Source: an uncultured Eubacteriales bacterium
GTDB taxonomy: Bacteria; Bacillota; Clostridia; Saccharofermentanales; Fastidiosipilaceae
Direction: 5' to 3'
NCBI GenBank assembly: GCA_902373515.1
Contig: CABKML010000004.1
Coordinates: 1 to 64,000 of the forward strand
Length of the DNA: 64,000 nt
The notes below the pieces were generated by a model. It ran no database searches. It was not told the DNA's origin and saw nothing but the letters and a program-made list of their open reading frames with translations. Shown here piece by piece: positions 35,709 to 45,835 of this stretch. How positions within the stretch are numbered: the first letter of the stretch is position 1; each line of letters starts with the position of its first letter. The position numbers and the translations under genes are program-made.

Positions 35709-38330
35709 TTACTTCAAAAACCATTCTTTGCCGTCATAAGCATCAATCATCATTTGTTCCATATCCTTAACCATAGGCAAACGCGGGTTAGCCGGAGAAC
35801 ATTGGTCTTCGTAAGCCATCATCGCCAAATTATGCACTTGCGCCATGAAAGCTTCCCGATCGACACCCATCTCTTTGAAGGAACTTGGCATACCCAAGCG
35901 CTTGGACAAATCACGGCAAGCCTTAGCATACTTGCGGACACCGTCTTCAATACTTGTAGCACCTAAGCCCAACATATTGGCAATTTCAAAGTACTTCTCA
36001 TCCGCCTTGAAATAATTGTACTTCGGCCAGGTTGCAAGTTTATTCGGACGTGAACCGTTGTACATAATAACATAAGGCAATAAGACGGAGTTGGTTCTAC
36101 CGTGAACTGTACCGAATTCACCACCGATTTTATGCGACATGGAGTGAACTATGCCCAAGAAAGCATTAGCGAAGGACATACCGGCGATGGTCGCAGCATT
36201 ATGCATCTTCTCTTTCGCTTCCTTATCGTTTCTGCCGTTAGCAACGGAACGCGGTAAGTATTCAAAAATCATTTTGATCGCCTGCAAAGCCAAGCCGTCA
36301 GTATAATCACTGGCCAACATGGAAACATAAGCTTCTGTTGCATGGGTCAAAGCATCCATACCGGTATCGGCAGCAATAACTCCCGGTACACCATCGACCA
36401 GAGAAGCGTCGATAATAGCAATTGACGGCGTCAAAGCATAGTCGGTTACAGGATACTTCTTGCCTTCCTTCTTGTCGGAAATAACGACAAACGGTGTAGT
36501 TTCAGAACCTGTACCTGAGGTTGTAGGAATACATACCATCTGGGCCTTCTCGCCTAATTGCGGGAACTTAAAGGCACGTTTACGAATATCCATGAATTTC
36601 TGAATCATGTTACGGAAGTCGATTTCCGGATGCTCGTAGAACATCCACATAGCCTTGGCCGCATCCATCGGTGAACCGCCGCCGATAGCAATAATAGTAT
36701 CCGGCTTGAAGGCATCCATGATCTCAACACCGCGTTGGACAGTTGTAATATCCGGATTAGGCTCAACTTCGGAGAACAATTGATAAACACACTTATTGCG
36801 ACGTTGTTCCAACTGATTCAAAATAATACCGACAAAACCTAATTCAATCATCGACTTATCGCAAACAATCATCGCCCGTGAGCAGTTTTGCAAAACACGT
36901 AAATATTGAATTGAATCTCTTTCAAAGTAGATTTTAGGCGGAACCTTAAACCATTGCATATTATTTCTTCTCCTACCGATACGCTTGATGTTAATCAAAT
37001 CGAAAGCGCTGATGTTATTGGATACGGAGTTATGACCGTAGCTGCCGCAACCTAATGTCAAGGACGGAATAATTGAGTTATAAACATCACCGATACCGCC
37101 GAAAGTCGAAGGAGAATTCCAGATAATACGAACGGCTTTAACTCTATGACCGAACTCATCGGCCAAAGCTTTATCTGCAGTATGAATAGCAGCTGAGTGA
37201 CCCAAGCCGTTAAACTCAACCATCTGCTCGGCCATCTTCACGCCTTCTTCCCGGGAATGGGATTTTAACAAGGCCAAAATCGGCGAAAGTTTCTCTCTTG
37301 TTAACGGCTCAGATTCGCCTACTCTTTCGCACTCTGCCACTACCATGGTACAGTCTGCCGGAATCTTGAAGCCCGCCTGCTCGCAAATCCAGGTAGCCGG
37401 TTTACCGACAATATCCGGATTGAGTTTGGCCAGTGCACAGTTTTTGCCGTTAGCTTTGGCACCGAACATGAACTCTTCCAGCAAAGCTTTCTCTTTCTTA
37501 TTGGCCATATAAACATGATAGGTCTTCATCTCATTGATAAAGCTGTCATAAACTTCCTGATCGACGATCGCAGCCTGTTCGGAGGCGCAAACCATACCGT
37601 TATCGAAAGTCTTGGACATAACTATGTCATGTGCGGCCTGGCGAATATTGGCCGATTTCTCAACATAAGCAGGAACGTTACCGGCACCGACGCCCAAAGC
37701 CGGTTTACCGCAACTGTAAGCGGCACGCACCATCGCATTACCGCCGGTTGCCAAAATGGTAGCAACATCTTTGTGATTCATCAAAGCGGAAGTTGCCTCC
37801 AACGACGGCTTATCAATCCATTGAATACAATCTTTAGGAGCACCTGCGGCAACTGCAGCTTCATACACGATACGAGCCGCTTCAACTGAGCATTTCTGCG
37901 CACCCGGATGGAAACCGAAGATAATGGGGTTACGTGTCTTTAAGCAAATTAATGACTTAAAAATAGCTGTAGAAGTAGGATTGGTTACAGGTGTAACACC
38001 GGCAACTACACCGACCGGATCGGCAATATAAACTAAGCCTTCGACCGGATCCTCTTTGATAACATCACAAGTTTTCCAGTGACGCATTTTGTTAACGACA
38101 TGCTCGCAAGCAAAAAGGTTCTTGGTCGCCTTATCCTCAAATACGCCTCTGCCGGTTTCTTTAACCGCCAGTTCGGCCAAATAGCCGTGCTTGTCCAAAG
38201 CGGCAACTGATGCTTTACCTACAATGTAATCGACTTTGTCCTGATCTAATTTTCTGAATGCTTCCAAAGACACCAGAGCTTTCTTGACCAGTTCGTCGAT
38301 CATTGCCTGAGTTTGTGTAACTTCTGACAT
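35709..38330 (-). CDS. adhE: bifunctional acetaldehyde-CoA/alcohol dehydrogenase
   Basis: It reduces acetyl-CoA to acetaldehyde and then ethanol, regenerating two NAD+ in fermentation; the family forms long cytosolic filaments (spirosomes). It has 873 residues, a normal length. The N-terminal aldehyde dehydrogenase has its catalytic cysteine in NGMVCASEQ near residue 245. The C-terminal iron-type alcohol dehydrogenase starts near residue 455 and carries the metal-site histidines in TGMDALTHATEAY and IVHSMSHKIGGEFGTVHG near residues 655-740. AGGAGG precedes the ATG, and a TATAAT (38361-38366, minus strand) lies upstream. No Rex site was recognised. Confidence 0.97.
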   Translation of the reverse strand: MSEVTQTQAMIDELVKKALVSLEAFRKLDQDKVDYIVGKASVAALDKHGYLAELAVKETGRGVFEDKATKNLFACEHVVNKMRHWKTCDVIKEDPVEGLVYIADPVGVVAGVTPVTNPTSTAIFKSLICLKTRNPIIFGFHPGAQKCSVEAARIVYEAAVAAGAPKDCIQWIDKPSLEATSALMNHKDVATILATGGNAMVRAAYSCGKPALGVGAGNVPAYVEKSANIRQAAHDIVMSKTFDNGMVCASEQAAIVDQEVYDSFINEMKTYHVYMANKKEKALLEEFMFGAKANGKNCALAKLNPDIVGKPATWICEQAGFKIPADCTMVVAECERVGESEPLTREKLSPILALLKSHSREEGVKMAEQMVEFNGLGHSAAIHTADKALADEFGHRVKAVRIIWNSPSTFGGIGDVYNSIIPSLTLGCGSYGHNSVSNNISAFDLINIKRIGRRRNNMQWFKVPPKIYFERDSIQYLRVLQNCSRAMIVCDKSMIELGFVGIILNQLEQRRNKCVYQLFSEVEPNPDITTVQRGVEIMDAFKPDTIIAIGGGSPMDAAKAMWMFYEHPEIDFRNMIQKFMDIRKRAFKFPQLGEKAQMVCIPTTSGTGSETTPFVVISDKKEGKKYPVTDYALTPSIAIIDASLVDGVPGVIAADTGMDALTHATEAYVSMLASDYTDGLALQAIKMIFEYLPRSVANGRNDKEAKEKMHNAATIAGMSFANAFLGIVHSMSHKIGGEFGTVHGRTNSVLLPYVIMYNGSRPNKLATWPKYNYFKADEKYFEIANMLGLGATSIEDGVRKYAKACRDLSKRLGMPSSFKEMGVDREAFMAQVHNLAMMAYEDQCSPANPRLPMVKDMEQMMIDAYDGKEWFLK

Positions 38331-38588
38331 GTTAGTCCTCCTAAATTCAAACTTAACCTTATTATAACTTTTTATCCATTAAATAGGAATAGCTTGTGGG
38401 CAAAAAAGTGACTTATTTTTGTGATTTCGTCCATTTTAACAGTATTTTCCTCAAATAAATGGATAATCTGCACAAATTTACTAATTTATCAATTGTGATT
38501 GTTTGCAATCCCGACTTGTAATATTGCTTTTACTTATTTCAGCTTGGACGATTTAGGTATCTGAACGCCAAAGCTGCAGGCGGCCACG
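38331..38588. other. gene-free region upstream of adhE
   Basis: About 260 bp, AT-rich. Apart from the TATAAT noted for adhE I see no further gene, RNA or repeat in it. Confidence 0.4.
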
Positions 38589-38622
38589 AAAAAAGCAGCG
38601 CCGCCAAGGGACAGCACTGCTC
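38589..38622 (-). terminator. rho-independent terminator of the LRR protein gene
   Basis: 8-bp stem AGCAGTGC/GCGCTGCT (one G-T pair) on the minus strand, 12-nt loop, followed by six T. Confidence 0.85.
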
Positions 38623-38648
38623 TTAATTTTTCCTTATTTCCGATGAAT

Positions 38649-39947
38649 TTACTTATTATTTTCTATTTCCCGCTTCTTGATGATAAAAACTGCTGTAAGC
38701 AGCGGCAGTAAGAGGGCAGAAATCTGTCCGCTTGCTGATTCTCCCGTTTTAGCAACTCGTCCCGGGCGCACCTCTTCCGTGCTTACTGCTTGAGGTAGCG
38801 AAGTTTCAGGCGTCGGTGCCGGTAACGAAACTTCAGTTTTTTTCGGCGCAGGATTAAGGTCCTGCCAAACAGCTGCAACTTTCGTATTTCGCTTAACTGT
38901 AATTTTATCTTCAGGTTTATATTCCCGACCGTTTATCGACCAGGCGTGAAATTTTTTATCTGCCGGAGCTTTAAATGCACATGCCGGTAATTGATATTCC
39001 GTGTTTTCCGGCAATTTTACGGACGGCATGCTGCCTTCGCCACCGGCAGCAAGGAAATCAACCAGCTCATAATAATTGATTTTCAAATGAAAATTTGTCA
39101 TTTCATCGCCGTAATATCTGTATTTATAGCTTACCGTTGTCGGCCTTTTATCGGCAAGTTTAAGGATATTACCGCTCTTAACGGCGGCATCCTCCCAGGC
39201 ACTCGCCCGCTCAAGTTCAAATTTTCCCGGCAATTTACTAAGATCAAAAAGTAAATCATCTCCGACTTCGATAGCATAAAGTTGACCGGAAGGTACTTCG
39301 GGTGCATCAGAAATGGCTACGCCCAAACCGTCAAAATTAAATGATGTTAATCTGTTTTTTTTGAGAATTATAGACTCCAATTTTTTATTATTCGTAAAAT
39401 CCAATACAGTTAATTTGTTATCTCTGACATTTATATTTTTCAGGTCGACGGCGGACGACAAATCCAATTCGGTTAATTGATTACTATAGACTTTTAAATC
39501 GTACAAGCTGCATTTCTGAGGCAAAATAAGCTCACTCAGCTGATTATCGGCGGCATTCAGCAATATAACTTCGGGATTTCGGCTGAGATCAATTTTTTTC
39601 AGTTTATTCTCATTTACTTCCAAGATATTCAATAAAGGAAAATATTCAATACCTTGAATGGAACCAATTCCCTTATTCGCCAAGTACAACTGTTTAACAT
39701 TCTGCCTTTCATCCGCAGATAAAACACCGTCCGTATCCTTATCAACTTGCGGGTCGCTTTGCAGACACTTTAAAAATTGCGCATCCGGAAAATGCTCCGC
39801 ATCAAGGGCAATATCCTGCAATTCTTCCTCCTGCGTTTCCTCTTCTTCTCCTTCAGCCTTCATATCTGCTGTTAAAAGCATAAAAGCGGAAAAAATCAAT
39901 AAAACGGATAACAAAAAAGAAAGTGATTTTGTACTATGTCTTTTCAT
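38649..39947 (-). CDS. leucine-rich-repeat surface protein with an atypical sorting signal
   Basis: About 432 residues from MKRHSTKSL, which begins a signal peptide (hydrophobic residues about 8-27). Then follow an acidic stretch, an EF-hand-like loop DKDTDGVLSADE, about six degenerate leucine-rich repeats (for example LEVNENKLKKIDLS and LKVYSNQLTELDLS), and near the end an InlB-type B-repeat (KFHAWSINGREYKPEDKI). The C-terminus has VAKTGE, a hydrophobic segment and IKKRE, the layout of a sortase signal but with VAKTG for LPXTG. A strong AGGAGG lies about 25 nt upstream of this ATG, so a TTG closer to it is possible. Likely role: cell-surface adhesion. Confidence 0.82.
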   Translation of the reverse strand: MKRHSTKSLSFLLSVLLIFSAFMLLTADMKAEGEEEETQEEELQDIALDAEHFPDAQFLKCLQSDPQVDKDTDGVLSADERQNVKQLYLANKGIGSIQGIEYFPLLNILEVNENKLKKIDLSRNPEVILLNAADNQLSELILPQKCSLYDLKVYSNQLTELDLSSAVDLKNINVRDNKLTVLDFTNNKKLESIILKKNRLTSFNFDGLGVAISDAPEVPSGQLYAIEVGDDLLFDLSKLPGKFELERASAWEDAAVKSGNILKLADKRPTTVSYKYRYYGDEMTNFHLKINYYELVDFLAAGGEGSMPSVKLPENTEYQLPACAFKAPADKKFHAWSINGREYKPEDKITVKRNTKVAAVWQDLNPAPKKTEVSLPAPTPETSLPQAVSTEEVRPGRVAKTGESASGQISALLLPLLTAVFIIKKREIENNK

Positions 39948-40185
39948 AAAAATCGTCAGCAAAATTCTGCTGCTTCCTCCTCTATTTTTTGTGTAAAATG
40001 ACCAAAATATCGCAGCCATATATTACTTTTTCATTTATAATACATAATTTCGTTAAAATCAAGTTTTTTTGTATTAGTCCAAAAAGAAAGGAGATTTAAG
40101 ACTGCAAGAAATTGAACTAATACACACCCCTTGTTTTATCATCTAACTAATTCTATAATTAGCTTGTTTAGCTTTTTCATCTTGC

Positions 40186-40230
40186 TTTCCTATCTTTTAT
40201 AAGATAGGAAATCTTTTATAAGATAGGAAA
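40186..40230. repeat. palindrome with a duplicated half: tandem 19-bp repeat
   Basis: A perfect 11-bp inverted repeat (40186-40196 with 40201-40211, loop TTAT) is directly followed by a second copy of its central and right part: the 19-bp unit starting ATCTTTTATAAG is present at 40192-40210 and 40211-40229. No T-run follows on either strand. The remaining bases of the 380-bp gap between the LRR and MATE genes show no convincing gene. Confidence 0.8.
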
Positions 40231-40328
40231 GTGATTAATATATCCCCATCAATAATATTCAGTAGGAAATTATGAATAAATTCCCCTATTTTCAGCTTTT
40301 AAGCAAAGCGAAAAGTCGGTATGCACTT

Positions 40329-41699
40329 TTACTGCAATTCACGCAATAAGCGTCTTTTGCGCAAATTATAGGCCAAGAACAGAGCCGCAGCTGTAATTAT
40401 CCAGCTGAAAGGATAGACAGCAAAAAGGGTACTGAGCGTATTATCAATCCGTAAGGCGGTAAATACGTATAAACAGCGAAAAACACAAATTCCCAAAATA
40501 TATATCGTCATCGGCAAAACGGCATTACCCAAGCCGCGCAAACTGCCGGAATAAATTTCCATCGCCGCTAAAAGGAAAAAATAAGGGATATAGGCGACAA
40601 ACAGGCGACCGGCAACATCAAGTATTACTTGATCATCGGTAAAAATCCGCAACAAAGAAAATCTGTACCAGGTGCTTAAAGCACATAAACACATGCCGCT
40701 GATAACGCCGAATGCAGCCATAGTTCTGACCCCGACTACAACCCGCCGACTTAACTTCGCCCCATAATTTTGGCCGACATAAGTCATTGTTGCTGTACCC
40801 AAGGCATTAAAATACAAACAGAAAAAGCCGTCGATTTTCGTAACCGCCGTGCAGGCAGCCACCGCTACAACCCCGAAAGTATTAAGCATAGTTTGAATAT
40901 AAATATTGGAAACATTAAGTACTGTTGCCTGTAAAGAAGCCGGTACCCCGATTTTGACAATAGCCTGCAAAGACTGCTTATCAATATGAATCTTGCGCCA
41001 ATACAAGCGATAATCGGCTGTTACGTGCAATAAATGAACAGTTAAAATTATTGCCGATATTAACTGGGAAAGCACCGTAGCCAAGGCCGCTCCGTCAATC
41101 CCCCAGTGGAAAAATGCGACAAAAAGCATATCCAAAATAAAATTGATTACCGAGCACAGGAACAACAGTAAAAGCGGTCTGCGACTGTCCCCCAAAGCTT
41201 GTAAAATTGCAGCGCCGCAATTATAGACAATACCGGGAATCAAGCCGATAAATGTATAGTCCAGATAGCGTTCGGCCCCGGCAAATATCTCCGGCGGAAC
41301 TTGTGTCAAACGTAACCAGAATCTCGCCGTCAGCAAACCGAAACAGGTAAGTACAACTCCGGCGATAAAAGCCAAAGCATAAGCTGTATGAATCATCAAG
41401 CTTAAGCCGCGATAATTACCGGCACCCTTAAGTTGAGCGACATTAACTGCAATACCTCCGGCCAAGCCTACCAACAAGCCGATCAGTAAAACAATAATAT
41501 ATCCGGTTGAACCTACCGCTGCAAAAGCAGTTCTACCGGCAAAACGGCCGATAATTATTAAATCTATAGTTGAATACAACTGTTGTAAGAAATTTCCCAA
41601 CAGCAAGGGAGCGGAAAAAGCAGCCAACTTCAAGATAATCGGCCCGGAAGTCAAATCATCATTTACTAATAAACTGAATTTTTGCCTAATTTTTATCAT
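40329..41699 (-). CDS. MATE-family multidrug efflux transporter
   Basis: The protein has 456 residues and about 12 helices. Family features: the start PIILKLAAFSAPLLLGNFLQ near residue 20, IIIGRFAGRTAFAAVGS near residue 48, and VGQNYGAKLSRR near residue 305, as in the NorM/DinF type. These transporters exchange Na+ or H+ for cationic drugs or metabolites across the cytoplasmic membrane. The ribosome site is weak (GAATGAAG). It has no local regulator. Substrate unknown. Confidence 0.92.
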   Translation of the reverse strand: MIKIRQKFSLLVNDDLTSGPIILKLAAFSAPLLLGNFLQQLYSTIDLIIIGRFAGRTAFAAVGSTGYIIVLLIGLLVGLAGGIAVNVAQLKGAGNYRGLSLMIHTAYALAFIAGVVLTCFGLLTARFWLRLTQVPPEIFAGAERYLDYTFIGLIPGIVYNCGAAILQALGDSRRPLLLLFLCSVINFILDMLFVAFFHWGIDGAALATVLSQLISAIILTVHLLHVTADYRLYWRKIHIDKQSLQAIVKIGVPASLQATVLNVSNIYIQTMLNTFGVVAVAACTAVTKIDGFFCLYFNALGTATMTYVGQNYGAKLSRRVVVGVRTMAAFGVISGMCLCALSTWYRFSLLRIFTDDQVILDVAGRLFVAYIPYFFLLAAMEIYSGSLRGLGNAVLPMTIYILGICVFRCLYVFTALRIDNTLSTLFAVYPFSWIITAAALFLAYNLRKRRLLRELQ

Positions 41700-41783
41700 T
41701 GCTTCATTCTAACTTAATTCCGAAAAAAAGCAATCTAATCAAAGCTCTCTCAGGCCGCTGCGCAGCGCTTGTTGTTTCAAGGG

Positions 41784-41818
41784 AAAAAAATACCGGCCTC
41801 CGCTGCGGGAAGCCGGTA
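41784..41818 (-). terminator. rho-independent terminator of ppdK
   Basis: TACCGGC/GCCGGTA stem (41791-41797 with 41812-41818), 14-nt loop, followed by seven T on the minus strand. Confidence 0.9.
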
Positions 41819-41847
41819 ATTAACTGAATCGGCAAAACTAATTCAGC

Positions 41848-44469
41848 TTACTTTTTTTGACTGATTGTTGCTTGAGCGGCAGCCAAGCGAGCAATAGGTA
41901 CACGATAAGGTGAGCAGGAAACATAATTGAAGCCCAAAGTATTAACAAAGCTGATAGAAGCCGGATCACCGCCGTGTTCACCGCAAACACCCAATTTAAT
42001 CTCAGGTTTAACGGCACGAGCCTTCTCAGTTGCAATACGCATCAATTGACCGACACCCTTGGTATCCAAGTGAGCTGTAGGATCAGATTCAAAGATAGCT
42101 TCATTGTAGTAGCATTCCAAAATCTTACCGGCATCATCACGGCTCAAACCGTAAGTCATCTGTGTCAAATCGTTAGTACCGAAGCTGAAGAAATCAGCCT
42201 CTGTCGCAATTTCATCAGCTGTCAAAGCGGCACGCGGAATTTCAATCATAGTACCGACTTTGTATTTCAAGCTCTTGCCGGATTCTTTAATAATCTTATC
42301 GGCAGTCTTGACAATAACACGCTTAACAAATTGCAACTCTTTAATGTCGCAAACCAACGGAATCATAATCTCGGCAACCATCGGTTGTTCAGGAGTTGAA
42401 ACTTTCAAAGCGGCATTGATAATAGCTGTTGTCTGCATCTCGGCAATTTCAGGATAAGTAACAGCCAAGCGGCAACCGCGGTGACCTAACATCGGGTTCA
42501 ATTCATGTAAATCGTGAATTGTGGTCTTCAAGCTGTCAACTGTGATGTTCAAAGCCTTAGCCAACTCGACAATGTCTTCTTCCGCCTGCGGCAAGAATTC
42601 GTGCAGCGGCGGATCCAACAAACGAACTGTTACAGGCAATCCCTTCATAGCTTCAAAGATACCTTCAAAGTCACCTTGTTGAATCGGCAACAATTCTGCC
42701 AAAGCCTTACGACGTTCTTCTACAGTCTTGGCCACAATCATCTTACGGAAGGCAAAGATACGGTCTTCAGCGAAGAACATATGCTCAGTACGAACCAGGC
42801 CGATACCTTCAGCGCCCAATTCACGGGCAACTTTAGCATCTTTAGGTGTATCGGCGTTAGTACGAATACCCAACTCACGGATTTCATCGGCCCATTGCAT
42901 AATTGTAGCAAAATTGCCGGTCAAAGAAGCCGGTTTGGTAGCAATAGCGCCGTCATAAACACAACCTGTAGCACCGTCAAGGGAAATCCAGTCACCCTTT
43001 TTGAAAACTTTATCGCCGATTGTCATAGTTTCAGCTTCAGCATTGATAGAAACTTCAGCACAACCTGAAACACAGCACTTACCCATACCACGGGCAACAA
43101 CGGCTGCGTGCGAAGTCATACCGCCGCGAACTGTCAAGATACCTTCAGAAACGTTCATACCGACAATATCTTCCGGTGATGTCTCTGTGCGGACCAAAAC
43201 AACCTTGGCGCCGCTTTGAGTAACTTCAAAAGCCTCTTCAGCGGAGAAAACGATACCGCCTGATGCTGCGCCCGGAGAAGCCGGCAAACCTTTAGCGATG
43301 GCTTTAGCAGCTTTCAAAGCTTCCTGATCGAAATTCGGATGGAGCAAGGTATCCAAAGAAGAAGGATCGATTTGCATCAAAGCACGCTCTTTTGTTACCA
43401 AGCCTTCTTTGACCATATCGGCTGCAACCTGCAAAGCGGCAAAAGCTGTACGTTTACCGTTACGAGTTTGCAACATGAATAATTTACCGCGCTCAATTGT
43501 GAATTCCATATCCTGCATATCGCCGTAATGTTTTTCCAATGTAGCGGCAATTTCCTTGAACTGAGCGTAGCATTCGGGCATCTGCTCGGCCATATGTGTA
43601 ATCGGGAACGGAGTACGAATACCGGCAACAACGTCCTCGCCTTGAGCATTCATGAGATACTCACCGAAAATACCGGCTTGACCTGTTGCAGGGTTACGTG
43701 TAAAGGCAACACCTGTACCGGATGTTTCACCCATATTACCGTAAACCATCTCCTGAATGTTAACAGCTGTACCCCAGCTGCTGGGAATATCGTGCATATG
43801 ACGATAATAAATAGCACGCTCATTGTTCCAGGATTCAAAAACGGCCTTAACGGCTGTCAATAATTGTTCCTTCGGATCCTGCGGGAAAGGTTTGCCCAAT
43901 TGCTGTTGATAAACAGCTTTCATCTTTTGTGCAACTTCCTTCATGTCTTCAGCATTCAATTCCAAATCGCCCTTAACACCGCGAGCTGCTTTAACTTCAT
44001 CCATAGCGGCATCAAAATGGGATTTATCAACGTGCATGGCAACATCACCGAACATTGAAATGAAACGACGATAAGAGTCCCAAGCGAAACGGGGATTATT
44101 CGTCAATTCGGCAACAACTTCGACAACTTTATCAGTTAAACCCAAGTTCAAAATTGTGTCCATCATACCCGGCATTGAAGCACGAGCACCGGAACGAACG
44201 GATACCAAGAGCGGATTTTTCATATCGCCCAATTTCTTGCCGGTAATCTCTTCCATCTTTGCTAAAGTAGCGAAGACTTCGCTTTCAATTTCCGGAGCAA
44301 TGGTTTCGTTATCTTCATAATAACGGTTACATGCCTCGGTCGTAATTGTAAAGCCGCGTGGCACCGGCAAACCCAAACGGGTCATTTCTGCCAAACCTGC
44401 ACCTTTACCGCCGAGCAAATTACGCATTGAAGCGTTGCCCTCTTTAAAGAGGTAAACATACTTTGTCAT
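41848..44469 (-). CDS. ppdK: pyruvate, phosphate dikinase
   Basis: It interconverts pyruvate, ATP and phosphate with PEP, AMP and pyrophosphate; in anaerobes it often replaces pyruvate kinase. From the ATG at 44469 it has 873 residues (GGAGG 7 nt upstream; a TTG one codon earlier is ignored). The nucleotide-binding domain opens with GGKGAGLAEM near residue 22. The phosphohistidine block GGMTSHAAVVARG is near residue 455, and the C-terminal PEP/pyruvate domain ends with the active-site cysteine in GVCGEHGGDP near residue 830. Single-gene unit with a strong terminator. Confidence 0.97.
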   Translation of the reverse strand: MTKYVYLFKEGNASMRNLLGGKGAGLAEMTRLGLPVPRGFTITTEACNRYYEDNETIAPEIESEVFATLAKMEEITGKKLGDMKNPLLVSVRSGARASMPGMMDTILNLGLTDKVVEVVAELTNNPRFAWDSYRRFISMFGDVAMHVDKSHFDAAMDEVKAARGVKGDLELNAEDMKEVAQKMKAVYQQQLGKPFPQDPKEQLLTAVKAVFESWNNERAIYYRHMHDIPSSWGTAVNIQEMVYGNMGETSGTGVAFTRNPATGQAGIFGEYLMNAQGEDVVAGIRTPFPITHMAEQMPECYAQFKEIAATLEKHYGDMQDMEFTIERGKLFMLQTRNGKRTAFAALQVAADMVKEGLVTKERALMQIDPSSLDTLLHPNFDQEALKAAKAIAKGLPASPGAASGGIVFSAEEAFEVTQSGAKVVLVRTETSPEDIVGMNVSEGILTVRGGMTSHAAVVARGMGKCCVSGCAEVSINAEAETMTIGDKVFKKGDWISLDGATGCVYDGAIATKPASLTGNFATIMQWADEIRELGIRTNADTPKDAKVARELGAEGIGLVRTEHMFFAEDRIFAFRKMIVAKTVEERRKALAELLPIQQGDFEGIFEAMKGLPVTVRLLDPPLHEFLPQAEEDIVELAKALNITVDSLKTTIHDLHELNPMLGHRGCRLAVTYPEIAEMQTTAIINAALKVSTPEQPMVAEIMIPLVCDIKELQFVKRVIVKTADKIIKESGKSLKYKVGTMIEIPRAALTADEIATEADFFSFGTNDLTQMTYGLSRDDAGKILECYYNEAIFESDPTAHLDTKGVGQLMRIATEKARAVKPEIKLGVCGEHGGDPASISFVNTLGFNYVSCSPYRVPIARLAAAQATISQKK

Positions 44470-44659
44470 CAATATTCCTCCATGTTTTTAACCTTACGGT
44501 TATATTACAATATAATTTCATACGCCTATTAGATTAGCACAAAATTACGTGCCTATAAATAGCAGAATCCGTTTTTGCGTCACAATGTTGATATTTTTAC
44601 AGTTTTTTCAAGTCTTTTTGTGCGTTTATCCCATCTCACAGATTGTTATAAACTTAAAA

Positions 44660-45820
44660 CTATTTGGTTTCAGCCTTAGTCAATCTGTTCATGTACGCTT
44701 GCGCAATACCCATATTTTCGACCGCTTCCACTAAAATTAAAGCCGCCTGATCTCTATCTGCCTGCCTTAAAGCTTGGAATAAACCGTTAGCAGCTTGAAA
44801 AGCTTTTTTGTCCGAAGAAGAAAAATCGGCCTCCACCAGTTCCTCATGCGGCAATTGTTTGAGATTGCAGGCATAATCTTCAAAGAAATAAGGAAAATCA
44901 ATTTGTTTCTGTACAGCGCCCGGTAAGGCGGCATACAAATCCCGACTGACAAAAACAGCGATCTTTGCTGTAGCGGCACTTGCTTTCTTCCCGTTTACAA
45001 GTGTAATTAGATTTTTCGCCATCTCAGCCGGCGAACCGCGCAAAATTTTAACTTCAGCTTCAGGTGCATAATGGCGATACTTCATCCCCGGAGCTTTGGG
45101 CACATCCGCCGCCTTCAAATTCGGTAAATAATAGTCATGCTGTTCTACAACTTCAGCAGCATAGCCGTTAGCTTGTAAAATGGCATTGAATTGGGCGGCA
45201 CTGACAGCTCCCGGCCGTAAAATATGATAAGGTTTTCGGCTTAAATCCAAGATAGTCGATTCAACTCCGAAAGCACTGTCACCGCCATCAATAATACAGG
45301 CAACTTTTTGCCAAAAGTCATCAATAACCGCTTTACTTTCAGTCGGGCTGGGTTTGCCGGAAATATTAGCTGAAGGGGCTGCTATACCGGCGCCGCAGGC
45401 TGTAATTAAGCTGCGGGCAATAACGTTTCCCGGCATTCTGATGCCTACTGTATCAAGTCCGGCTGTAATAATATCATTAACTTGTTGATTCCGCCGCAAA
45501 ATAAAAGTTACAGGACCGGGCATAAAATTATCCACCAGCAATTTTTCTTCAGCATTGAGCGGCTGCACATAGCGTTGCAGCATCGCATAACTGTCTACGT
45601 GTAAAATCAACGGATTGTCCTGCGGTCTGCCTTTAACTGTAAATATTTCACGCAAAGCTGCCGGTTGATCGACCAAGGCACCGATACCGTAGACTGTTTC
45701 GGTCGGGAAAACGACCAATTGACCTCGGTGCAAATATTCCGCCGCTTGTAAAAGCTCGTCCGGTGCAATTTTATACTGCCCGTCGGCCGCCTGCACAGCT
45801 GTAATTAATTTTGTTTGCAT
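44660..45820 (-). CDS. tsaC: L-threonylcarbamoyladenylate synthase, Sua5/YrdC type
   Basis: It makes threonylcarbamoyl-AMP from threonine, bicarbonate and ATP, the first step of t6A37 tRNA modification. It has 386 residues: a YrdC domain about 20-210 (FPTETVYGIGALVDQ near residue 37, KGRPQDNPLILHVDS near residue 63, ISGKPSPTESKAV near residue 155) and a C-terminal Sua5 domain about 245-386, so this is the long Sua5 form. The ribosome site is weak. It lies 15 nt after prfA, at the end of the rho-rpmE-prmC-prfA cluster, a common arrangement. Confidence 0.93.
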   Translation of the reverse strand: MQTKLITAVQAADGQYKIAPDELLQAAEYLHRGQLVVFPTETVYGIGALVDQPAALREIFTVKGRPQDNPLILHVDSYAMLQRYVQPLNAEEKLLVDNFMPGPVTFILRRNQQVNDIITAGLDTVGIRMPGNVIARSLITACGAGIAAPSANISGKPSPTESKAVIDDFWQKVACIIDGGDSAFGVESTILDLSRKPYHILRPGAVSAAQFNAILQANGYAAEVVEQHDYYLPNLKAADVPKAPGMKYRHYAPEAEVKILRGSPAEMAKNLITLVNGKKASAATAKIAVFVSRDLYAALPGAVQKQIDFPYFFEDYACNLKQLPHEELVEADFSSSDKKAFQAANGLFQALRQADRDQAALILVEAVENMGIAQAYMNRLTKAETK

Positions 45821-45835
45821 AAAATCATCTTCTCT

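Noticed and set aside
40102-40146. A 14-codon frame from CTG after AAAGGAG, ending in PCFII
   Set aside because: The start codon is CTG, there is no promoter or partner gene, and so short a frame is expected by chance.
41756-41767. CGCTGCGCAGCG palindrome between the MATE and ppdK genes
   Set aside because: Short, GC-rich and near the MATE start with no T-run; no support beyond the palindrome itself.
42514-43068. Plus-strand frame of 184 codons inside ppdK
   Set aside because: Antisense shadow of a highly conserved enzyme; no site before it.
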